Assembly: GCF_008254045.1 (NCBI RefSeq) | Contig: NZ_CP042425.1 | Span: 1,860,001 to 1,924,000 of the forward strand | Source of the DNA: Limnoglobus roseus | GTDB lineage: Bacteria > Planctomycetota > Planctomycetia > Gemmatales > Gemmataceae | Length of the DNA stretch: 64,000 nucleotides | Direction of reading: 5' to 3' | Shown here: positions 17,786-25,315 of the stretch, piece after piece | Layout: every line of letters starts with the position of its first letter | How positions within the stretch are numbered: position 1 is the stretch's first letter | Made by a program: the position numbers and the translations under genes | The notes under the pieces: generated by a model | What the model was told of the DNA's origin: nothing | The model's input: only the letters and a program-made list of their open reading frames with translations | Databases searched by the model: none

Positions 17786-18514
17786 TCACCAAAACGGATG
17801 CACGGTCGGCTTGATGACCAACTCCGGGATCGACACGTGCGGCGGCAGCGTCGTCACGAACAGCACAGCGTTCGCTACGTCTTCCGGCTTCAGGATCACG
17901 GCCCGGTGTTCCTCGGTGACGGGCTTCGGGCGGTGGGCCAGAATCGGCGTGTCGATCTCGCCGGGGTAGACGTTACTGACCCGGACGCCGCTCTCCCGCT
18001 CCTCGTTCGACAAGCACATGCCGAGGCCGCCCTGGCCGAACTTTGAGGCCACGTAGGCCGCCCCGCCGAGCGGGTTTGCCCGCTTGCCGGCCACGGAGAC
18101 GAGGTTTACGATCACGCCGTCCCGCCGCTCGAACATCTGCGGCAGGACGTAGTGCATGCAGTAGAAGGTTCCGTCGAGGTTGGTGCGAATGAGCTGGTCC
18201 CACGCTTCCGGCGTCAGTTCGCGGATGGTGCGGTTCTTCAGGTTCGCCCCGGCGTTGTTGAAGAGGATGTCGACCTTGCCGAAGTGCCGGGTCGAAGACT
18301 GAATCAGAGCCTCGCACTCGGCCGCGAGGGCCACGTCGCACCGGACGGTCAGCACGTCGCCGCCGAGTTCGGTCGCGGCGGCGTCGAGCTTCGCCTTGTC
18401 GCGGCCGCTGATGACGACTTTCGCGCCTTCGGCGAGGTACGCCGCCGCCACGGCCTTGCCCACGCCCGACCCGCCGCCGGTAATCACGGCCACTTTGCCC
18501 GCTAGCTTGCCCAT
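17786..18514 (-). CDS. short-chain dehydrogenase/reductase (SDR)
   Basis: A 242-residue classical SDR: cofactor-binding TGGGSGVGK (about residues 12-20), NNAG (about 89-92), a catalytic Ser in VNLVSVAGK, and the YVASK Tyr-Lys pair (about 153-157). An Arg-Asp pair after the second strand (SGRDKAK) leans toward NADP(H). It is transcribed away from prfB, with about 90 bases between the two starts. The substrate is unknown. Confidence 0.88.
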   Translation of the reverse strand: MGKLAGKVAVITGGGSGVGKAVAAAYLAEGAKVVISGRDKAKLDAAATELGGDVLTVRCDVALAAECEALIQSSTRHFGKVDILFNNAGANLKNRTIRELTPEAWDQLIRTNLDGTFYCMHYVLPQMFERRDGVIVNLVSVAGKRANPLGGAAYVASKFGQGGLGMCLSNEERESGVRVSNVYPGEIDTPILAHRPKPVTEEHRAVILKPEDVANAVLFVTTLPPHVSIPELVIKPTVHPFW

Positions 18515-18606
18515 CGTCGGCCCCTTCGCGTCGTATAGTATTGGGAGCGAACCCCACGGGTTATGCTAGTGTCCGCCTCTGAGATTGAATACCTGGAGAC
18601 GCCGAG

Positions 18607-19744
18607 ATGTTGAACCCGGAACTGCGCCGCCAAACCGAAGAACTCACCGCCGGACTGGCCCAACTCCGGAGGTCACTTTGACATCGCTGGCAAGCTGAGT
18701 CAGCGCGAAGGCTTCGAGGCGAAGATGAGCGAGGGCAACTTCTGGGACAACCCGGACGCCGCCCAGAAGACAATTCAGAAGGTCAAGGTGCTGAACGTCC
18801 TCCTGAAACCCTACGAGGACCTCGCGAAGTCGGCCGACGACCTGAACGCCATGATGGAACTGGCCGCGGAGGATGCGTCGTTCGCCACGGAGATGGAAGG
18901 CGAACTCGCGAAGGCGATGAAGAAGTACGAGGCGTTCGAACTGCAAGCCATGATGAGCGGCAAGCAGGACGCCTGTAGTGCGATCGTCACGATCAAGCCG
19001 GGAGCCGGCGGCACTGAGGCGTGCGACTGGGCGGACATGCTCTACCGCATGTACGTCCGCTGGGCGCAAAAGCACGGCTTCGGCGTCGAGGAGATGGACA
19101 AGGAGCCGAACCTCGAAGCCGGTATTCAGAGCGTGCAGTTCCGCGTCGCCGGCGAGTACGCTTACGGCTACCTGCAGAGCGAGATCGGCGTTCACCGGCT
19201 AGTGCGCATCAGCCCGTTCGGCGACGGCGGCACGCGGCAGACGTCGTTCGCGGCCGTGGACGTGACGCCGGAACTCGACGACACCATCGAGATCGAGATT
19301 CCGGAGAAGCAACTGGAGATGCAGACGTTCTGCTCCGGCGGCCCCGGTGGGCAGCACCAGAACAAGACGCAGTCCGGCGTGCGGCTGATCTACAACTACA
19401 AGGGCCAGGAAGTGCGGGGCGAGAGCCGCACCGAGCGGAGCCAGCCGAAGAACTATGCGAACGCGCTCGCGCTGCTCAAGGCCCGTGTCTACCAGATCGA
19501 GGAACAGAAGCGGCTCGGCGACCTGGCCAACCGCTACGACGCGAAGGGCGAAATCGCCTTCGGCAGTCAGATTCGCAGTTACGTGATGCAACCGTACACG
19601 CTCGTCCGCGACGAGCGCGAGGGCATCGAGTTGAAGACGCCGGCCATCCAGGCGACGCTGGACGGCGACCTTGAGGAGTTCATGTACGCCTACCTCCGCC
19701 ACCGCACGGCGAAGGCGCACAAGGCGTCGGCGAAAGCATCGTGA
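18607..19744 (+). CDS. prfB: peptide chain release factor 2, with programmed +1 frameshift
   Basis: The gene is in two frames. Frame one is ATG at 18607 through CTT at 18676-18678, followed by in-frame TGA at 18679-18681. The site CGG AGG TCA CTT TGA C has the internal Shine-Dalgarno-like CGGAGG at the same spacing as the known prfB shift site (AGGGGG-UAU-CUU-UGA-C). Reading then resumes at GAC (18680) and runs to 19744, giving 378 residues. The product has the RF2 SPF tripeptide (RISPFGDGG) and the catalytic GGQ in GGPGGQHQNK. RF2 reads UAA and UGA stops; the shift lets RF2 repress its own synthesis. The stop overlaps the tsaE start (GTGA). Confidence 0.95.
18665..18682 (+). promoter_or_regulatory. 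prfB +1 ribosomal frameshift site
   Basis: An anti-SD-pairing CGGAGG, three bases, the slippery CTT, TGA, then C. The order and spacing match the known RF2 autoregulatory site. A weak UGAC stop context favours slipping when RF2 is scarce. Confidence 0.92.
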
Positions 19745-20220
19745 GCGGAGTAACGGTTAACGTCCCCGATCTTGCCGGCACCGAAGCGTTCGGCCGGCAA
19801 CTCGGGGCGTTGCTGTTCCCCGGAGCCGTGATCGCGCTGATCGGCCAACTCGGGGCCGGCAAGACGCACCTGACGCGGGCGTTGGCCGAGGGGTTGAACG
19901 TCCGCAATCCGATGGCCGTGACGAGTCCGACGTTCGTGCTGATCCACGAGTACACGGCCCGCCTGCCGATTTATCACTTCGATGCCTACCGCCTCGGCAG
20001 CGACCGCGAATTCCTGGATCTGGGAGCCGACGAGTACTTCCACGGCGACGGCGTCAGCGTCGTCGAGTGGGCCGACCGCGTACCCGGGGCGATGCCGCAC
20101 GAGCGGTTGGAGATTCGGATCGACGTGCTGAACGAAACGGCGCGGCGGTTCACGCTTCGCGCGTTCGGCGAGCGGTACCAGAGACTGCTGACCGCGGTGA
20201 ATGCAGAACCCACTTCTTAA
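19741..20220 (+). CDS. tsaE: tRNA threonylcarbamoyladenosine biosynthesis ATPase TsaE
   Basis: A 159-residue P-loop protein with GQLGAGKTHLTR (Walker A, about residues 36-47), SPTFVLIHEY and the HFDAYRL motif typical of TsaE. It works with TsaB and TsaD to make t6A37 in tRNAs that read ANN codons. It starts with GTG overlapping the prfB stop. The partners tsaB and tsaD are not in this window. Confidence 0.92.
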   Translation: MSGVTVNVPDLAGTEAFGRQLGALLFPGAVIALIGQLGAGKTHLTRALAEGLNVRNPMAVTSPTFVLIHEYTARLPIYHFDAYRLGSDREFLDLGADEYFHGDGVSVVEWADRVPGAMPHERLEIRIDVLNETARRFTLRAFGERYQRLLTAVNAEPTS

Positions 20221-20265
20221 CGAAAGCTTCTCACTTGGCAGGCGCGCGGGCCGTAGAACGAGCGT

Positions 20266-21540
20266 GTGACCGCACCGCCCGAATCCCGATTGCCGGTAAC
20301 TCCGTGGCGCGTCACGGTCGGCACCGTCGTCGCCGCGTTCGGCACGTACTTCTGCATGTACGCCTTTCGGAAGCCGTTCACCGTCGCCACCTACAGCGAC
20401 ATCGAGGCGGTCGGGGGCGTGAGCTTCAAGACGGTGCTGGTAGCCGCTCAAGTCGGCGGGTACATGGTCAGTAAGTTCGTCGGCATCCGGTTCGTCGCCG
20501 AGATCGAACCCCATCGACGGGTACGGTCGTTGTTGGTCCAAGTCGGGCTGGCGGAAGTCTCGCTCCTGCTGTTCGCCGTGACGCCGGCCCCGTTTAACGC
20601 GGTCTGGCTGTTCACGAACGGCCTGATGCTCGGGATGATCTTCGGGCTGATCATGGGGTTCCTCGAAGGCCGTCGCAACACCGAGGCACTGCTCGCGGCC
20701 CTCTGCACCAGCTTCATCGTCGCGGACGGGGCGGTGAAGTCGGTCGGCTCGCTGATGTTGACGGCCGGGGTACCGCAGTTGTGGATGCCGTTCGTAACGG
20801 GGCTGCTGTTCGTGCCACCGTTGGTCATCGGCTGTGCCATCCTCCGCGGCGTCCCGCCACCGAACGCCGCGGACATCGCGGCCCGGGCCGAGCGACCTCC
20901 AATGTCAGTCGCGGACCGCCGGCGGTTCTTACGCCGGTCCGGAGTCGGCTTGGGACTGATCGTGTTCATGTATGTGATGGTGACGATCCTGCGCAACATC
21001 CGGGCCGACTTTGCTGCGGAGATATGGGCCGGCCTCGGTGTCGCCCAAGCCCCCGGCTTGTTCACGTGGCCCGAAGTGGTCGTCGCACTGGGTATCCTGG
21101 TCTTGAACGGCTCGATGGTCTTCGTCCGCGACAACCGCACGGCGTTCTTTCTTGCGCTCGGACTCTCCTGGCTCGGCCTCTGTCTCACGGCCGCCGTCGT
21201 ACAAGGGTTGGGGTCGGTGGCCATCTCGCCGTTCTTATTCATGGTTCTGTTGGGTGTCGGGCTATACCTGCCCTATATCGCGGTTCACACGACCGTATTC
21301 GAGCGATTCATCGCGATAACGCGCGATCGTGGCAACGTCGGCTACCTGATGTACTTGGCGGACGCTTTCGGTTACCTCGGGTACGTGGCCGTGTTACTCT
21401 CCCGGCAACTGTTCCAGTATCGGCCCGAGGACGGGATACTGCCGTTCTTTCGGACGCTCTGCACGACCGCGGCCGTGGCCGGCGCGGCGGCCTTGATCCC
21501 GGCCGCGATCTACTTTCGCCGACTGCGGAGTTCTCCATGA
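20266..21540 (+). CDS. DUF5690-family membrane transporter-like protein
   Basis: A 424-residue polytopic membrane protein with about 10-12 hydrophobic segments and an MFS-like layout. It opens with TPWRVTVGTVVAAFGTYFCM and the conserved-looking MYAFRKPF, which I associate with the DUF5690 family. The start is GTG at 20266. Its stop overlaps the start of the next gene (ATGA), coupling it to a dehydrogenase that resembles the phosphonate-associated group HpnZ. From that link I infer a role in uptake of an organophosphonate or similar compound. The family name is from memory and would need a profile search. Confidence 0.65.
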   Translation: MTAPPESRLPVTPWRVTVGTVVAAFGTYFCMYAFRKPFTVATYSDIEAVGGVSFKTVLVAAQVGGYMVSKFVGIRFVAEIEPHRRVRSLLVQVGLAEVSLLLFAVTPAPFNAVWLFTNGLMLGMIFGLIMGFLEGRRNTEALLAALCTSFIVADGAVKSVGSLMLTAGVPQLWMPFVTGLLFVPPLVIGCAILRGVPPPNAADIAARAERPPMSVADRRRFLRRSGVGLGLIVFMYVMVTILRNIRADFAAEIWAGLGVAQAPGLFTWPEVVVALGILVLNGSMVFVRDNRTAFFLALGLSWLGLCLTAAVVQGLGSVAISPFLFMVLLGVGLYLPYIAVHTTVFERFIAITRDRGNVGYLMYLADAFGYLGYVAVLLSRQLFQYRPEDGILPFFRTLCTTAAVAGAAALIPAAIYFRRLRSSP

Positions 21541-22658
21541 CGCCACGGGCGATGCTCTTCACAGGTGCGGGACAGCCGTTGCAATCGCTGCCGCAATCGA
21601 CGGTGCCGCCGACCGGGGCGGAAGTCCGCGTGCGGATGCTGTGCTGCACGTTGTGCCGAAGCGATCTGGCGACGTACACCGGCCAACGGATCGAGCCGAC
21701 GCCGACAATCCTCGGGCACGAAGTCGTCGGCGAGATCGAATCGTTCGGCCCGGCCGCGAATCGGTCGGACGCCACCGGGCAAGTCGCGTCGATCGGCGAT
21801 CGCATCACGTGGGCGATCGTGGCGGCGTGCGGGAGTTGCTTCTACTGCGAACGCGATTTGCCTCAGAAGTGCGAACGCGGTGTCAAGTACGGTCACCACC
21901 GGACCAGCCCCGACCACCCCAACGGCGGGGGGTTGGCCGACGCGATCACGCTCGTTCCCGGCACGGAATGGTTTCGTGTGCCGGATAACCTGAGTACGCC
22001 GGTGGCGTCGCTCGCAAACTGTGCCGGGGCGACCGTCGCCGCCGTCCTCGAAGCGGCCGGTCCCGTGGCAGGGCAAACGGTCCTGATCTATGGGGCCGGA
22101 TTGCTCGGCCTTCTCGCGTGTGCGATGATCGCGGCGCACGGAGCGCGGGCGGTCATCGCCGTGGACCCTGACCGCGGCAGCCGCGAACGGGCCATCGCCT
22201 TCGGGGCAACGCACACACTGGACCCGAACGATCCGGCTTTTGACTCCGACCTGAGAGAGATTGTCGGCCCGCGGGGAGGAGACGTGGCCCTGGAATTGGC
22301 AGGGCGGGCGGAGACGGTCGGGGCGTGCCTCGGGCGGGTTCGCACCGGGGGCGTCGTCGTTCTGGCCGGTACTGTTTCGCCCACACCGGCAGTATCGCTC
22401 GACCCGCAACAGTTCGTCCGCCGGATGCTGACGCTCCGCGGCATTCACAACTACCAGAGTCGGCACCTGCGGGCGGCCCTCGACTTCCTCGCCGGGCCTG
22501 GGAAAGTTTACCCGCTCGAATCACTGATCGCCGAGACGTTCCCGCTCGACCGCGTAGTGGACGCCTTCAGCGCCGCCCAGCACCACACGGGCCGCCGGGT
22601 CGCGGTTACTTCTTCTTCGCCGCCAGAAGTGCCTGGGCCTTCTCGGGATTCTCTTTGA
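21537..22658 (+). CDS. zinc-type alcohol dehydrogenase, HpnZ-like (proposed phosphonate-associated)
   Basis: A 373-residue MDR protein with TLCRSDLATY (catalytic Cys), GHEVVGE, a structural zinc lobe CGSCFYCERDLPQKC, and an intact nucleotide-binding turn YGAGLLGLLA. It is translationally coupled to the DUF5690 gene (ATGA). The pattern resembles dehydrogenases proposed to act in phosphonate breakdown (TIGR03366-type), recalled rather than searched. No phosphonatase, transaminase or C-P lyase gene is in the window, so the pathway is unproven. The 3' end overlaps the convergent gene by 53 bases, so the final 15-20 residues (Ser/Pro-rich) may not be functional. Confidence 0.75.
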   Translation: MTPRAMLFTGAGQPLQSLPQSTVPPTGAEVRVRMLCCTLCRSDLATYTGQRIEPTPTILGHEVVGEIESFGPAANRSDATGQVASIGDRITWAIVAACGSCFYCERDLPQKCERGVKYGHHRTSPDHPNGGGLADAITLVPGTEWFRVPDNLSTPVASLANCAGATVAAVLEAAGPVAGQTVLIYGAGLLGLLACAMIAAHGARAVIAVDPDRGSRERAIAFGATHTLDPNDPAFDSDLREIVGPRGGDVALELAGRAETVGACLGRVRTGGVVVLAGTVSPTPAVSLDPQQFVRRMLTLRGIHNYQSRHLRAALDFLAGPGKVYPLESLIAETFPLDRVVDAFSAAQHHTGRRVAVTSSSPPEVPGPSRDSL

Positions 22659-23307
22659 TGTGTGACGCGATGCCGCTGAAGAAGAACAGGAGTTGTTCCG
22701 CCCCCTCCTCGGCCATCTTCGGGGCGGCCGGACCGGCCATGCGCATCACGGCGTTCGCCGCCCGGCTTTCCGAGACGAGGTAGACCGACGCTTCCGGCGT
22801 GAGGGTGACGATCCCCTTCTGGTCCGTCGGCTTGCTCGGGTACTTCACCACGGCCACGGCCTTCACCGGCACCATCGGCAGCAGTGCGGCCGCCTTCACC
22901 TTGCCGGTCGCGTACCAGACCACGCCGTCGGTGAGCTTCGCGACGGCCTGCCACGTCAGTTGGCTGCCGTCCGGGTCGGACCACGAGAACGAGCCGTTGC
23001 CGGTGTCCTTGATCTCGACGCACCCCACGTCCCGCCGCTGCCACGCGAGCGACACGCGGTCGGGGTGTTCCAACAGCCACGGGTAGATCGCCTCGTGCGC
23101 CTGAAAGGCGTCCTCGGTGTACTTGGCCGTCAGCGTGGGCTTGGCCATCACCTTCGAGACGGCGTCCCGATGGGCGGCCGGCACGAGATCGAGGATGGCG
23201 GAAGTTGGCGAGGCGGCGGGCTTGGCGGTTGGGGAGCGCGACTGCGCGAACGCCGATTGGCCCGCGAGGATGAGTAGAACGGCGAAACTGAGTCGGCACG
23301 GCGGCAT
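22606..23307 (-). CDS. secreted protein of unknown function, 233 aa
   Basis: Begins with a cleavable signal peptide (MPPCRLSFAVLLILAGQSAFAQ region, likely cut after AFA), then a Pro/Ala-rich linker and a globular region of about 190 residues (for example WQRRDVGCVEIKDTGNGS). No enzyme motif is recognised. It ends in a Lys-rich tail (AAKKK). The product is expected outside the inner membrane. It is convergent with the HpnZ-like gene and overlaps it by 53 bases; the htpG terminator palindrome lies just upstream of its start. Confidence 0.7.
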   Translation of the reverse strand: MPPCRLSFAVLLILAGQSAFAQSRSPTAKPAASPTSAILDLVPAAHRDAVSKVMAKPTLTAKYTEDAFQAHEAIYPWLLEHPDRVSLAWQRRDVGCVEIKDTGNGSFSWSDPDGSQLTWQAVAKLTDGVVWYATGKVKAAALLPMVPVKAVAVVKYPSKPTDQKGIVTLTPEASVYLVSESRAANAVMRMAGPAAPKMAEEGAEQLLFFFSGIASHIKENPEKAQALLAAKKK

Positions 23308-23375
23308 AGGGGGACTCCTTCCGTCACCCCTGTATATCGTGCCGCTTACCCCAGTTGCATGAACTATTCTGTTGG

Positions 23376-23412
23376 TCGAAAGCCCCGGGACGACCGCCCC
23401 CGGGGCTTTCGA
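23376..23412. terminator. htpG terminator; AAGCCC-type palindrome
   Basis: Arms TCGAAAGCCCCGGG (23376-23389) and its reverse complement (23399-23412) pair perfectly around a 9-base loop, immediately after the htpG stop. It belongs to the palindrome family also seen at 26432, 34267, 46440, 48694 and 49263. Confidence 0.75.
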
Positions 23413-25212
23413 CTACAACGAGTCGTCCACCATCCCCAGCAATCCGTCGTTGAGAATCGCCAGTTCCTTCGCCGACAACGGGTGGTGACCCAACAGCAGC
23501 GCTTGCACATAAAGCATCTGCACGGCCCGCGTCAGTTTTTTCGCGTCCTTCACGGTTGCCAACTTCTGCACGAGCGAGTTGTTGAAGTTGAAGCAGAACT
23601 GCGCCGTCGTCAGGCTCGCCTTGTCACGGCGGCTCATGTTGTCGAGGACGCCGGACCAGAGCGGGTTCGCCACCTCGCGCGACTGCTCCAGCGAGCGGAA
23701 GAACCGGCCCTCGTTGTTCGTGCTGTACAGTGCCGGCAACTCCGCGGGCTTGAACCGCTTCGCCTCGGCCGAGCAGCGGAACGGCCGCAGGATTTGCTCG
23801 GCCGTCGCGAGGAAGTCGTGGACGGCGTCGAGTTCCGCGTCGGTCAGGTCGTCGAAGTCCTGCGTCACCGTCGTCGAGTCCACCGACTCCACGGTCAGGT
23901 GCGGGAACACGTCGGGCACCTTCGCCAGCAGTTCCGCGTCGTGCAGGTAGCCGGCGTTGATGACCGGCAGGTTCTGGGCGGCCGCCACGCGGGCGATCTG
24001 CCGGAAGGCGTCGACGTTCGGGACGTACCGCACGCGGTCGGTGGCCTGCCGGTAATCGCCGAACGTCATCTCGCCGAGGGACGTTTCGAACGGCAGCCAG
24101 TCAAGGAACAGCCGGCAGACTTCGTCGTCTTCGACGGCCAACCCCTTGATCGCCCGGTGGTGGACGGCGATGAACCGCCGCATCTTCTCCGGTCGCTTCT
24201 CGGCCAGGTCGATCAAGTACTTCCGCAGGCTGTCGCCGATCGCGATGCGCGTCTTCGCCAGCTTCGAGTCTTCGTAGAACGACTCGCGCGACGCCGTCGG
24301 CCGCAGGTCGTTGGCGTTCACCACCACTTGCACGAAGAACGCCCAGTCGGGCAGCAGGTTCTCGACGGCGTCCGACAGGAACATGTTCTTGAGGTAGACG
24401 CGGTGCTTCCGCCGCGTGTTGGCGGCCGGCGTGAACGGCAGGATGAACGCCACGCCGTCGAGCTTGCCGACCTCCGAGCGGATCGGCACGGCGTCGAAGA
24501 AGTCGATGCCAAACATCTCGCGGCCGTAGGCGAGCAGCACCTTCTGCCGGTCCTTCTCGTTCGCGAACCGATCCCGCCACGGCGCGCCGCCTTCGTTGAT
24601 CACGTCCACCGTCTTGCCGACGATCAGCCGGATCGGGTACGGCAGCAGCCCGCCGTAGTTGCGGGCGAGCATCTTCACGCGGTCCGGCTGGAACAGGTCT
24701 TCGCGACCCGGCTTCGCCGTCAGCCAGACTTGCGTGCCGGGTTCGAAGTCGCGGTCGAGTTCCTTCACGGTGTACGTGCCGTCGCCCTTCGCCCGCCACT
24801 CGACCGGCTTGGCGGTCGGCTCTTTCGCCGACTTCGTGATGACGACGATATCTTCGCTGACGACGAACGACGACAGGATGCCGATGCCGAACTGCCCGAT
24901 GAAGTCGCCGGACCGCGTCTGCTCGCCGCCCTTCTTGGAACTGAGGCCGATGGTCGAGAGGAACGTGTGGACCTCGTCGATCGTCAGCCCGATGCCGTTG
25001 TCGGTGACGACCAGCATCGGCGGCTTGCCCTTCGGCAAGTGGCACTCCATCTGGATGTCGCCGACGTGGTCCGGCTCGACGTGCCCGCGGGCGGTGATGG
25101 CGTCCACCGCGTTCTGCAACAACTCGCGGACGTACACCTCCGGGCTGCTGTAGATGTGCTCGGACAGTAGGTCGATGATGCCGCGCAGGTTGATCTGGAA
25201 TTTGTGTTCCAA
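23413..25212 (-). CDS. htpG: molecular chaperone HtpG (Hsp90)
   Basis: A 599-residue Hsp90 protein. ATP-site motifs: ELLQNAVDAI (about residues 29-38, the Asn and Asp binding ATP/Mg), DNGIGL and GQFGIGILSSF; the middle domain has SRESFYEDS. It folds and protects client proteins in the cytoplasm. The apparent start is TTG (25212-25210), with CGGAG about 8 bases upstream; no better ATG is in frame. It is slightly shorter than E. coli HtpG (624). It appears to be a single-gene unit ended by the palindrome at 23376. Confidence 0.95.
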   Translation of the reverse strand: MEHKFQINLRGIIDLLSEHIYSSPEVYVRELLQNAVDAITARGHVEPDHVGDIQMECHLPKGKPPMLVVTDNGIGLTIDEVHTFLSTIGLSSKKGGEQTRSGDFIGQFGIGILSSFVVSEDIVVITKSAKEPTAKPVEWRAKGDGTYTVKELDRDFEPGTQVWLTAKPGREDLFQPDRVKMLARNYGGLLPYPIRLIVGKTVDVINEGGAPWRDRFANEKDRQKVLLAYGREMFGIDFFDAVPIRSEVGKLDGVAFILPFTPAANTRRKHRVYLKNMFLSDAVENLLPDWAFFVQVVVNANDLRPTASRESFYEDSKLAKTRIAIGDSLRKYLIDLAEKRPEKMRRFIAVHHRAIKGLAVEDDEVCRLFLDWLPFETSLGEMTFGDYRQATDRVRYVPNVDAFRQIARVAAAQNLPVINAGYLHDAELLAKVPDVFPHLTVESVDSTTVTQDFDDLTDAELDAVHDFLATAEQILRPFRCSAEAKRFKPAELPALYSTNNEGRFFRSLEQSREVANPLWSGVLDNMSRRDKASLTTAQFCFNFNNSLVQKLATVKDAKKLTRAVQMLYVQALLLGHHPLSAKELAILNDGLLGMVDDSL

Positions 25213-25303
25213 GGCGATGACTCCGTGTCGGTCCGTGGTGTTGGTCTATTGGAACCGCCCGAACTGCGACAAACAAGTGCAGTAGTGCCGGCAAGTTTCG
25301 CCG

Positions 25304-25309
25304 TAGAAT
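25304..25309 (+). promoter_or_regulatory. -10 box TAGAAT, likely leaderless start
   Basis: TAGAAT ends 6 bases before the ATG at 25316 of the U32 gene, with no Shine-Dalgarno sequence in front of the gene, the same spacing as at 8152 and 35764. Confidence 0.4.
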
Positions 25310-25315
25310 CACCGT

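Noticed and set aside
18679..18681. In-frame TGA in prfB read as a pseudogene
   Set aside because: The site matches the known programmed +1 frameshift with correct stimulator and spacing, and the rest of the protein is intact.
23359..25170. A 603-residue plus-strand frame opposite htpG
   Set aside because: It is His/Arg/Val-rich with no motif, and htpG is unambiguous on the minus strand.
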